64,000 nt of DNA from Citrobacter koseri (GTDB lineage: Bacteria; Pseudomonadota; Gammaproteobacteria; Enterobacterales; Enterobacteriaceae). Positions 45,307-53,227 of this stretch are shown piece after piece. The first letter of the stretch is position 1. The number at the start of each line of letters is the position of its first letter. The notes beneath the pieces were generated by a model, which saw nothing but the letters and a program-made list of their open reading frames with translations, was not told where the DNA came from and made no database searches. Made by a program: the position numbers and the translations under genes. The DNA lies in the NCBI GenBank assembly GCA_900446925.1, contig UAVY01000004.1:434001-498000 (forward strand), read 5' to 3'.

Positions 45307-45921
45307 ATGAACGTCCTAATTTATGCACGAGCCTCTACCAGAGAACAAGATTCCACACGTGCTGTCCCGGCGTTGCGTGAGTTTGCAGGGGAACGTGGAT
45401 GGGCTATCAGGAAGGAATATGTCGAGAATGCTTCTGGTGCTTCCCTTGAACGTCCTCAGCTATCGCTGTTGCTTGATGAGGCTAACACTGGGGATTTGTT
45501 GCTGGTGGAGTCTATCGACCGCCTGAGTCGTCTGGAGGCTGTCCAGTGGGAAAGTTTGAAGCGTACAATTCAGGATAAGGGACTGAAACTGGTGGTGGTG
45601 GATTTGCCCACCTCATGGGACATGCTTAAAGGGGATAATTCATCACCCGTGGTGGATGGCATTATGGCAGCAGTAAATAACATGCTGATCGATATGCTGG
45701 CTACTATGGCCCGTCAGGATTATGAGACTCGACGTGCACGTCAAAAACAAGGTATCGAGAAAGCAAAAGAGGCTGGTGTGTATGTCGGTAAGGCTAAGGA
45801 TGAAAGGGCGCGGGAGGTTGTTAAATCCTTACTCAGTGCAGGACACAAACCCGCTAAAGTAATGGAACTGGCTGGAGTATCACGCGCCACTTTTTACCGT
45901 ATCAAGAAGGAAATGGCGTGA
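45307..45921 (+). CDS. Serine recombinase, resolvase/invertase type
   Basis: 204 residues. Catalytic Ser in MNVLIYARASTREQD (residue 10), then VESIDRLSRLE, the linker helix region MLATMARQDYETRRARQKQG, and a C-terminal HTH (KPAKVMELAGVSRATFYRIKKE). Small-recombinase size suggests a resolvase or invertase acting on nearby sites. A double ATG (45304, 45307) allows either start; 45307 fits family starts. The decayed homologue at 42.6-43.0 kb suggests repeated acquisition. Confidence 0.9.
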   Translation: MNVLIYARASTREQDSTRAVPALREFAGERGWAIRKEYVENASGASLERPQLSLLLDEANTGDLLLVESIDRLSRLEAVQWESLKRTIQDKGLKLVVVDLPTSWDMLKGDNSSPVVDGIMAAVNNMLIDMLATMARQDYETRRARQKQGIEKAKEAGVYVGKAKDERAREVVKSLLSAGHKPAKVMELAGVSRATFYRIKKEMA

Positions 45922-45937
45922 TTGCTCACGCCTAATT

Positions 45938-46288
45938 TTAAGCCTCAGAACACAAACTAAGCGTGTAGAGTGCCGTTTGACCATCGTTATTAGTTGGGCG
46001 CATAACGAAAACTGGATCACTGCCGTTGTCGAGGTAAGTGACGGCAATCCCACCGTCTGGGGTGGCGTACATCTTCGCAATACTTTTCTCTCCAATGAAA
46101 CCGAGCCGCCAGGTTTTACCACCCATGCTCACTTTCATGCTTTTGTCCTGAACATCCAGGCGAGTCTCGACTGAAGATTTTTGGCTACCAGAATCGATCT
46201 GCCCTTCTTGGATCGCCTTACAGGTGAAAGTGGTTGCACTTGAGGCGAAGGGGAGAGCGATCAGCGCTGCGAGAATCAATCTTTTCAT
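45938..46288 (-). CDS. Small secreted protein, function unknown
   Basis: 116 residues from ATG 46288: signal peptide MKRLILAALIALPFASSA, then a mature part with one Cys near each end (FTCKAIQEGQ, LSLCSEA), suggesting a disulfide-closed periplasmic protein. Mid-region VSMGGKTWRLGFIGEKSIAK. The frame opens at 46333, but the signal peptide and the AGGAAG site fix the later start. It converges on the recombinase, 16 bases apart. Confidence 0.7.
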   Translation of the reverse strand: MKRLILAALIALPFASSATTFTCKAIQEGQIDSGSQKSSVETRLDVQDKSMKVSMGGKTWRLGFIGEKSIAKMYATPDGGIAVTYLDNGSDPVFVMRPTNNDGQTALYTLSLCSEA

Positions 46289-46471
46289 GGTCTTCCTTTT
46301 TTGGTTGTCAGTTAAGAATTCATCAGGAGCCATTATAAAATCCTTAATTGATAAAAACGATCAATTTCTATTGAATCGATCGATAAAATTGATCAACATT
46401 GAAACTATAACATTTATGTGCAGTTGTTATTAATGGATAGATTTTGATAACGAAATCAACGGGAGGAAGTT

Positions 46472-46678
46472 GTGAGAAGAGAAATGGTAGTGATATGTGG
46501 GCTACTGTTTTCACAGTTGGCAGCAGCAGGACAGATCACAATGACTGATCCCCAGCAGGAAACGACGGATAGCGGAAAGACGCTCTGCATATACCAGAAC
46601 AGCATTTATCTGTTCACCTACGTAACAAAGGGCAAGTGCCCGTATGCGAAGACATTTGATACTGCGAATTCGGAGTGA
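46472..46678 (+). CDS. Small secreted protein, GTG start
   Basis: 68 residues from a GTG with GGGAGGAAG upstream. N-terminal signal MRREMVVICGLLFSQLAAAG, then a short mature part with two Cys (LCIYQNSIYLFTYVTKGKC). Divergent from the secreted protein ending at 46288, with about 180 AT-rich bases between. I do not recognise it; a host-envelope or entry-exclusion role would be a guess. Confidence 0.6.
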   Translation: MRREMVVICGLLFSQLAAAGQITMTDPQQETTDSGKTLCIYQNSIYLFTYVTKGKCPYAKTFDTANSE

Positions 46679-47635
46679 AGATAGCTTAAAAATCGTACTC
46701 AGTTAAAATTTCCATTTGAAGCCTAATAGCTTAGCAAATGAATCATGATTTTTTGCCCGTAATTCAGAGTAACTCGCATGGCATAAGGTGTCATGAGAAT
46801 TGGCATCAATGGGGTAATGTGGTGTAAGTGGGTTTTAGACTGGTTGATACGGGTAGAATTAACATAGATTAAGCCTATTGATAATCATCATTTATCGGTG
46901 TTTTTTTTGATTATAGGTTGAGCTATCTTTCCGGCTCTATGGAGTGTTGTTTCAGGGGAGCACTGCGACCATGAAAAGTATGCTGCATGAGTAGCATGTA
47001 ATGCGGAGCATGGAAGGTAATCAATTACAGGTAAACAACTTTTGCACAGAAGCGATTGTTAAGGAATGATTACCTGTAAAGATAATCTGCTATGCTCGCG
47101 TTGCTCACATAACGAATATTAAAACCTTAAGATCAACTAACTACTGTTTAAATAATAAACAGTTATTAATATCTATCTTATGTACTCGTATAACTCGTTC
47201 ATGCTTTCATTGTGCAAGATACCCTTGTAAACATGAGCTTATGCAACCATTCCACACTACCGTGTTCCATTGTAAGCCTGTACTTTTACCGAAGATGCAA
47301 ATAACTCTAAAGTGACTTTAGACTTTTCTGCACCTTCTGTATCAGGCTATTTGTGCTAATGGCGCAGCCATAAGATCGGCTTACTTGCATATTAAGCCGG
47401 AGGTCTAATTGTTAATAAGATAGATATGATATAGCGATGAATTAGTCACAGTATCTGGCATCCATGATATGCACCCAGAATCTCACCGAGCAAGTAGTGT
47501 GTGTGAGTTCACTCATGTCGTTATGAACTCTATCCCCTTGAAATTAAAAGAACACCTTGACAAGAACGTTCGTTTCGTGCTAAGATGGTATTAAGTAGTC
47601 AATATCTTGACTTTCTCTAACGAATATCCAGCGCA
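46679..47635. other. 957-base non-coding stretch of the element with an inverted repeat
   Basis: No convincing gene in either strand. Exact 10-bp inverted copies TTACAGGTAA (47025-47034) and TTACCTGTAA (47070-47079) are 35 bases apart, close to GCATGA/GCATGT/GCATGG copies at 46985-47015. The position directly before a helicase operon would suit a replication origin or an operator region. This is inference. Confidence 0.4.
47557..47586 (+). promoter_or_regulatory. Promoter of the helicase operon
   Basis: Consensus TTGACA, 18-base spacer, TAAGAT. The spacer contains the palindrome GAACGTTC, a possible repressor site. It is 50 bases before the first reading frame of the operon. Confidence 0.55.
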
Positions 47636-47932
47636 ATGACTTTTATGCCTCCTCCGGGTGATCGGTGTGGGGGCTTTGTCGTGTCTGGAATATATACAAC
47701 ACACATTCCCACTGAGTTACCAAACAGGAGGCAAATTACTCTGAAATATTTTAGCAGTGATCAGGTTTTCAATGAACTGATCAACGGAGACGTCACCCGT
47801 GAAGTGATATATGCATCTATGAATGTTGCCAGAAAACGCAAATATGCGGATCGTGAAAAATTATTTGCTGATGCACTGGCTCGATTTGATGAATACCGAA
47901 AGGAAAAAAATGAACATCCGATTCACCGATGA
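47636..47932 (+). CDS. Small protein at head of helicase operon, start uncertain
   Basis: Up to 98 residues; the C-terminal 60 (KYFSSDQVFNELINGDVTRE then VIYASMNVARKRKYADREKL) look like a compact helical protein, while the N-terminal 35 look non-coding. A perfect AGGAGG at 47726-47731 sits inside the frame, 9 bases before an in-frame CTG (47741), so a shorter product from a non-AUG start is possible. Function unknown; it overlaps the next gene by 23 bp. Confidence 0.5.
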   Translation: MTFMPPPGDRCGGFVVSGIYTTHIPTELPNRRQITLKYFSSDQVFNELINGDVTREVIYASMNVARKRKYADREKLFADALARFDEYRKEKNEHPIHR

Positions 47933-48068
47933 AACCCACAAGGCGCTTGTTGAGCGTGCCAACCGTGAAGATAAGTCAGCCGCCGCGCTGGTGAGTGAAT
48001 TAATAACAGCAGTCCTAAACCGAGAGGAACCTAATGACCGAAAAGAAACCAGTAGTAAACTTTGTTAA
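47910..48068 (+). CDS. Small ribbon-helix-helix-like protein
   Basis: 52 residues starting MNIRFTDETHKALVERANRE, then DKSAAALVSELITAVLNREE: a strand followed by two helices, the pattern of Arc/CopG-type DNA-binding proteins. AAGGAAA precedes the ATG. Overlaps its neighbours on both sides (23 bp and 35 bp). Probably a regulator of the operon or of replication. Confidence 0.6.
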   Translation: MNIRFTDETHKALVERANREDKSAAALVSELITAVLNREEPNDRKETSSKLC

Positions 48069-49496
48069 TGCGATTTGCGGCTCAGGAAAGAGCCACCGAC
48101 TGAAAGAGTACATTCTCAGCTTCAAGCGCGAAGCTGTCCCAGAAAAGTTCTTAATCGTAGTACCAACCCACGCTTTAGCCGAGCAGTTCAAGCAAGATCT
48201 GAATCTCTTGAGAATCCCAAACCATCACATTTTCGTTGAAGGGGCGACTCTCAACCTGAAAAGCACCCTGGCTGATAACTTCCAGACAAATGTGGTGATA
48301 ACCACCCACGAATGTTTCACCAACTACTGCCACCTCGCTACGTTCAATCCTGAGATGCGTTCTCTACTGGCAGAACACAATGTGGTGGTAGATGAGATTC
48401 CTGATGGTTGGTTTGGAGCAGAAGCGACGATCCGCCATGCTGACAGGACGGCAGAAAACTTCCCATTCCTGGAATGGCTGGAAGAGCGAAACGGGCTGCT
48501 GTACCTGCGCGAAGAGCACTACGACAATCTGTACAAGTATTACCACGAGAAAGCACGCTAACAGTGACAACTTGAAGAAGGTTCTTTACGTGGCGCTCGA
48601 CGGTGGTGGTGTGATGCACACCGAATGTGACTCGTCATACAGCTTCTTTGCCTACACCTATAATCCGATACTGAAGGCCGCAAAATGGGCCAAGAGCTTC
48701 ACTGTGCTCGGCGCTGGCGTGAGTCGCAGTGGGTTTGTCTGGATGGCAGAGAACGTCGCTCAGATGGCGGTTCAGGAAGCGGGTGAACACCTTCAGCCTG
48801 ATCCCGACAGATGCAAACATAAAAAACGTACCTATCAAGATCGTGGTGGTTCTCTCGGAGGAAATCAGAAGAGCGGGGCAGTCGGAACTCGCCCATGTCT
48901 TCAGCAATCACCTGAACGAGATAAAGCGGGTTGTTGGGAAGGATTTTATCTTCGCTACTAACAACGATAAACCCATCTGCGACTTCCAGACCATTGGACT
49001 CACTGAACTTGGGGATCGCATGGGAGGTGAAGCAGTATCGATGTCCAGCTACGGAATGAACAGCTACCAGGGCATTCATTGCGCTGTGTTCCTCGGGTGT
49101 GCAAATCTGGGCGACAAAGATCGTAAGCGATGGGCTGACTATTGCGAACGTATCGGTTGGGATTTTGAAACGGTGATGGAGAAGAAGCGCCAGGCAATGT
49201 ATTTTGAACGGTGCTACCAGTTTCTTAGCCGAACATCCATTCGCAATACTGACACCGATCACCCTCTCGTGTTTGTCGTTCCCGACATGGCGGCAGCGGA
49301 ATACCTCAAGACCCATTACTTCCCTGGCTCAACCATCGAATGCCTTGGAATCAAGAAAGCTGGAAAGCAGCATGAAACGCGTTTGAAGGTTCTGGAACAT
49401 AAGGCTCAAGGGCTAACACCGAAGAAAACGGTTGAAGCGATGGGTGTGTCTCTAAGAACCGTTCGAAGCTATTGGAACCAAGAGGTTTGCGTATGA
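48034..49496 (+). CDS. DEAD-like helicase with C-terminal HTH, probable replication protein (frameshifted)
   Basis: About 486 residues after removing two extra bases (T near 48561, G near 48767). Walker A VNAICGSGKSHRL (residues 12-24), motif Ia-like LIVVPTHALAEQF, motif II HNVVVDEIPDGW (about 116-122), then a C-terminal helicase half (TVLGAGVSRSGF, GMNSYQGIHCAVFLG). The last 40 residues are an HTH (LTPKKTVEAMGVSLRTVRSY). Its place at the element's right end before a strong terminator suggests autonomous or rolling replication of the excised element. No primase or nuclease motif is seen. Confidence 0.7.
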
Positions 49497-49603
49497 TCAC
49501 CGCACTTTACTGGTATCTGCTGTTCCTGTTTATCTGGGATGTAATCCGCACCTTTGAACGACGTAGAAAAACAGAACGCAAAACTGAATCTCGGAATCTA
49601 TGA
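49493..49603 (+). CDS. 36-residue single-span membrane protein
   Basis: ATG overlaps the helicase stop (ATGA), so translation is probably coupled. Sequence MITALYWYLLFLFIWDVIRT then FERRRKTERKTESRNL: one membrane segment and a basic tail. Too short for automatic calling. Function unknown. Confidence 0.55.
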   Translation: MITALYWYLLFLFIWDVIRTFERRRKTERKTESRNL

Positions 49604-49621
49604 GGTCTTGGGTTATATCAC

Positions 49622-49647
49622 AAAGGAGCTTAACGGCTCCTTTTTCG
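49622..49647 (+). terminator. Terminator of the helicase operon
   Basis: AAGGAGC / GCTCCTT stem with a 6-base loop followed by TTTCG. It is the last signal of the element before the right-hand riboswitch and would insulate thiM from element transcription. Confidence 0.75.
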
Positions 49648-49778
49648 TTTCTGTGGTGGGGTAAAAACTGAGGTACAAGCTGGGGTAAAGCTTGAAGAAG
49701 CGATAACCGGAAGGGTGGGCTTGCGTCAGCGAGCAACTTCCCATAAGCTGGCAAAAAGTATAGAGATTCAATCTTCAT

Positions 49779-49900
49779 GACTCGGGGTGCCCCATCACTG
49801 ATGGGCTGAGAAATACCCGTACCACCTGATCTGGATAATGCCAGCGTAGGGAAGTCTGACACTGCTCGTGTCCCTTCTTCACGCGGGCAGGAGCTGAACC
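49779..49900 (+). promoter_or_regulatory. TPP riboswitch of thiM (right copy)
   Basis: Complete aptamer: CTCGGGGTGCCCC, GGGCTGAGAAATACCC, CACCTGATCTGGATAATGCC ending GCGTAGGG at 49851, then the thiM leader with GGCAGGAGC 5-13 bases before the ATG. TPP binding should hide this ribosome site, as in E. coli thiM. The 5' part (49779-49823) lies inside the element and differs from the left copy in its P3 stem and in single bases, so it is element-supplied sequence restoring the riboswitch. Confidence 0.9.
49824..49851. repeat. Right attachment repeat (attR core), 28 bp
   Basis: Exact copy of 36718-36745. Sequence to its right (GAAGTCTGACACTGC) is the normal thiM leader. Confidence 0.8.
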
Positions 49901-50700
49901 ATGCAGCCTGACCTGCACAGCCGCGCGCTTGCGGCCCATACCTTACAACAATTTCGTATCCTTTCTCCGCTGACCCACTGTATGACGAACGACGTCGTGC
50001 AGAACTTTACCGCCAATACATTACTGGCATCAGGCGCCTCACCGGCGATGGTGATTGAGCCCGAAGAGGCGCGCCAGGTTTGCTGCTATCGCCAGTGCGT
50101 TACTGATTAACGTCGGCACGCCTGACCCGGTCGCGCGCGGAGGCCATGCGCGCTGCGACAGAGCAGGCCCATATAGCGAAAACCCCCTGGACGCTTGATC
50201 CCGTGGCGGTTTGGCGCGCTCGATTATCGCCGGCCGTTTCTGTCTGGAACTGCTGTCTCTTAAGCCCAGCGGCAATACGCGGCAATGCCTCGGAGATCCT
50301 CGCCGCTGGCTGGGATTAGCGGCGGGCGGGCGTGGAGTGGATACCACCGATACGGCCAGGTATCGGCCATTACCGGCCGCTCAGGCGCTGGCGCGTCAGA
50401 CGGGGGGCCGTCGTTGCGGTAACGGGTGAGGTGGATTATGTCACCGACGGGCAGCGTACCGTCAGCGTTACCGGCGGCGATGTGCTGATGACGCGCGTCG
50501 TCGGAACGGGATGCGCCTTATCTGCGGTTGTGGCGGCCAGTTGCGCGCTGCCGGGAAATACGCTGGACAATGTGGCGTCAGCCTGTAGCTGGATGAAACA
50601 GGCCGGGCAGATCGCTGCCGAACGCAGTCAGGGGCCCGGGAGCTTTATTCCGGCTTTTCTTGATGCACTGTATCACCTTAATGCGGAGGAGCAGGTATGA
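49901..50700 (+). CDS. thiM: Hydroxyethylthiazole kinase (heavily frameshifted)
   Basis: Phosphorylates the thiazole alcohol in thiamine salvage. Recognised from [20 protein letters not shown] (start), [23 protein letters not shown] after correction, [11 protein letters not shown] and the catalytic [20 protein letters not shown]. The expected length is 262 residues; the 800-bp span fits that plus about 11 extra bases, nearly all between 50080 and 50405. The final third is clean. Its stop overlaps thiD (ATGA). Whether any break is real is unresolved because this is the densest cluster in the window. Confidence 0.85.
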
Positions 50701-51497
50701 AACGGATTAACGCGTTAACCATTGCAGGCACTGACCCAAGCGGCGGCGCCGGGATTCAGGCCGATTTGAAGACCTTTTCGGCGCTGGGCGCGTATGGTTG
50801 CTCCGTCATTACGGCGCTGGTGGCGCAAAATACCCGCGGCGTGCAGTCGGTGTACCGCATTGAGCCCGATTTTGTCGCAGCGCAGCTGGATTCTGTCTTC
50901 AGCGATGTGCGTATCGACACCACCAAAATCGGTATGCTGGCGGAAACGGATATTGTTGAAGCTGTTGCAGAGCGTTTGCAGCGTCACCAGGTGCAAAACG
51001 TGGTGCTGGATACGGTGATGCTGGCGAAAAGCGGCGATCCGCTGCTTTCTCCGTCGGCGGTGGAGACGTTGCGCAGCCGGTTATTGCCGCAGGTGTCGAT
51101 TATCACGCCGAATCTGCCGGAGGCCGCGGCATTGCTGGATGCGCCGCACGCCCGCACGGAACAGGAAATGCTGGAACAAGGGCGTGCGCTACTGGCGCTG
51201 GGCTGTGGCGCCGTGCTGATGAAAGGTGGTCATCTGGATGATGCGCAAAGCCCGGACTGGCTCTTTACCCGTGAAGGGGAGCAGCGTTTTACCGCCCCAC
51301 GGGTGATGACCAAAAATACCCACGGCACCGGGTGTACGCTGTCGGCGGCGTTGGCGGCGCTGCGCCCGTGCCATAGCAACTGGGCCGATACGGTACAGGA
51401 AGCAAAAACATGGCTTTCGGCGGCGTTAGCCCAGGCGGATACGCTGGAGGTAGGCGAGGGGATTGGCCCGGTACATCATTTCCACGCGTGGTGGTAA
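50697..51497 (+). CDS. thiD: Hydroxymethylpyrimidine/phosphomethylpyrimidine kinase
   Basis: Intact 266 residues. Ribokinase-like fold with [20 protein letters not shown] at the start and the anion-hole/catalytic region [16 protein letters not shown] near residue 205. Makes HMP-PP for thiamine synthesis. Translationally coupled to thiM and therefore under the same TPP riboswitch. Confidence 0.95.
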   Translation: MKRINALTIAGTDPSGGAGIQADLKTFSALGAYGCSVITALVAQNTRGVQSVYRIEPDFVAAQLDSVFSDVRIDTTKIGMLAETDIVEAVAERLQRHQVQNVVLDTVMLAKSGDPLLSPSAVETLRSRLLPQVSIITPNLPEAAALLDAPHARTEQEMLEQGRALLALGCGAVLMKGGHLDDAQSPDWLFTREGEQRFTAPRVMTKNTHGTGCTLSAALAALRPCHSNWADTVQEAKTWLSAALAQADTLEVGEGIGPVHHFHAWW

Positions 51498-51541
51498 TGG
51501 TAGTATACTGATCCCAGACTTGTCGGCCTGGAAAAAGATAA

Positions 51542-52288
51542 ATGGAACAAGCGCATACCCGGCTTATCGCGCAACTGAATGAACGAATTGCCGCGGTGGA
51601 TAACACGCCGCTGTACAGGAAGTTTGCCGAGACGGTCAAAAATGCCGTTCGCAGCGGGATTCTTGAGCATGGCAACATTTTGCCCGGCGAGCGCGATCTC
51701 AGCCAGTTGACCGGCGTTTCGCGTATTACGGTGCGCAAGGCAATGCAGGCGCTGGAAGAAGAAGGCGTCGTAACCCGCGCCCGTGGCTATGGAACGCAGA
51801 TTAACAACATCTTCGAATATTCCCTGAAAGAGGCGCGCGGCTTTTCGCAGCAGGTGGTATTGCGCGGTAAAAAGCCGGATACCCTGTGGGTCAACAAGCG
51901 GGTAGTGAAATGCCCGGATGAGGTGGCGCAGCAGCTGGCGATCGCCGCAGGCAGCGATGTGTTCTTGCTCAAACGTATTCGTTATGTGGATGAGGATGCG
52001 GTGTCCATTGAGGAGTCCTGGGTGCCTGCGCACCTGATTCATGATGCGGACGCCATCGGGATCTCGCTGTATGACTATTTCCGCAGCCAGCATATCTTTC
52101 CGCAACGTACACGCTCTCGCGTCAGCGCGCGCATGCCGGATGCGGAATTTCAGTCACATATTCAGATGGACAGCAAAGTGCCGGTGCTGGTGATCAAGCA
52201 GGTGGCGCTTGACCAGCAACAGCGGCCCATTGAATACAGCATCAGCTACTGTCGCAGCGATCTATACGTTTTTGTGTGCGAGGAGTAG
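51542..52288 (+). CDS. yegW: YegW, GntR/HutC-family regulator
   Basis: 248 residues: N-terminal GntR winged HTH (GNILPGERDLSQLTGVSRIT, VRKAMQALEEEGVVTRARGYG, residues 35-80) and a UTRA ligand-binding domain. It converges on yegV, with the stop codons overlapping by 27 bp. Its target is unknown; the neighbouring yegTUV operon is an obvious candidate. Confidence 0.92.
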   Translation: MEQAHTRLIAQLNERIAAVDNTPLYRKFAETVKNAVRSGILEHGNILPGERDLSQLTGVSRITVRKAMQALEEEGVVTRARGYGTQINNIFEYSLKEARGFSQQVVLRGKKPDTLWVNKRVVKCPDEVAQQLAIAAGSDVFLLKRIRYVDEDAVSIEESWVPAHLIHDADAIGISLYDYFRSQHIFPQRTRSRVSARMPDAEFQSHIQMDSKVPVLVIKQVALDQQQRPIEYSISYCRSDLYVFVCEE

Positions 52289-53227
52289 CGCCTCGCGCGT
52301 TGGCGCGCAATCGCCGCCGCGATGGCCTACCACCCAGGAGGCGACCGCGTTCCCCAGCAGCACCGCGTCTGCAAGCGCCCAGCCGGATGCCAGCCCGGCC
52401 AGCATGCCTCCCGCGTGGCTGTCTCCCGCGCCAATGGTATCGACGACCGTTGTGGCAAATGCCGGCACGCAGCCGGATGATTGCTGGCTGAAATACCATG
52501 CTCCGTCTTTATCGTGGCGGACAATAACCGGTGAGGCAAACGCCGCAAGCCAGGCGGCGCCAAACGCGTTAGGTTCATGACTAAAGCCAAACCGTTCGGC
52601 AGCAATGTCTGCCTCCTGACGGTTCAGCGATACCAGCGGATGGCAGGCCATAATCCGCGCCATTAGCGGGTCGGGAATGTCGCCGATTCGCGGCCCGAAG
52701 TCGATAAACGGCGTCACGCGCTCTAACCCTTCCAGCCAGCTCACCAGCAGTTCGCCGCATGGCGAGGCGAGTTGATAACCGGAAAAGTAGATCCAACTGT
52801 CGGGCGGAATTGTCAGCTGCGCCAGCCAGTCGGCATTCCATTGGTTCTCAACGCCGCTGAACGACATAAACGTACGTTCGCCATCCGGTTCTACCAGCGC
52901 CAGACACCAGCCGTTGTCTCCCTCTGCGTTGTCGATCAGGCTGTGTAACCCCTCTTTCGCCATGCGATGACGAATAATGTCTGACCATACGCCCTGACCG
53001 AGGGGCAGGGCATTACTGGCCTCAATCCCCAGACGCTTTAAGGCGACGGCGATATTGAGCGCGCAGCCGCCGACGTTGACGCCTTGCTGTTTAAGCTCAA
53101 TATCGCAGCCACGCCAGGGCAGCGCGTAAGCATCGGCAATCACATCAATGACCGCCGCGCCCACGACCGTCACCGGCTGGCGGCGGGCTAAATCGGGCAG
53201 CAACGCCCGCAGGCGCGTTGTGTTCAT
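52262..53227 (-). CDS. yegV: YegV, PfkB/ribokinase-family sugar kinase
   Basis: Intact 321 residues with the PfkB pattern: N-terminal GGCALNIAVALKRLG and C-terminal catalytic DTIGAGDSHAGGMLAGLASG (catalytic Asp in GAGD). Substrate unknown; with the nucleoside transporter YegT and the hydrolase YegU it suggests use of a nucleoside or ribosyl compound. Starts 4 bp inside yegU. Confidence 0.92.
   Translation of the reverse strand: MNTTRLRALLPDLARRQPVTVVGAAVIDVIADAYALPWRGCDIELKQQGVNVGGCALNIAVALKRLGIEASNALPLGQGVWSDIIRHRMAKEGLHSLIDNAEGDNGWCLALVEPDGERTFMSFSGVENQWNADWLAQLTIPPDSWIYFSGYQLASPCGELLVSWLEGLERVTPFIDFGPRIGDIPDPLMARIMACHPLVSLNRQEADIAAERFGFSHEPNAFGAAWLAAFASPVIVRHDKDGAWYFSQQSSGCVPAFATTVVDTIGAGDSHAGGMLAGLASGWALADAVLLGNAVASWVVGHRGGDCAPTREALLLAHKNV

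Larger units (their letters stand above)
36718..49851. mobile_element. 13.1 kb integrated element in the thiM TPP riboswitch, carrying Gabija
   Basis: A region foreign to the conserved rcnB-thiM order is bounded by the 28-bp repeats. A tyrosine integrase lies at the left end pointing inward, a replication-type helicase operon at the right end, and defence and unrecognised AT-rich genes between. No capsid, tail, packaging or conjugation genes are seen, so it resembles a phage-satellite-like or mobilisable island rather than a prophage or ICE. Right-end sequence completes a second TPP aptamer in front of thiM. Confidence 0.85.

Noticed and set aside
36718..49851. Prophage interpretation of the island
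   Set aside because: No terminase, capsid, tail, lysis or CI-type repressor genes are visible; only integrase, recombinase, helicase and cargo genes.
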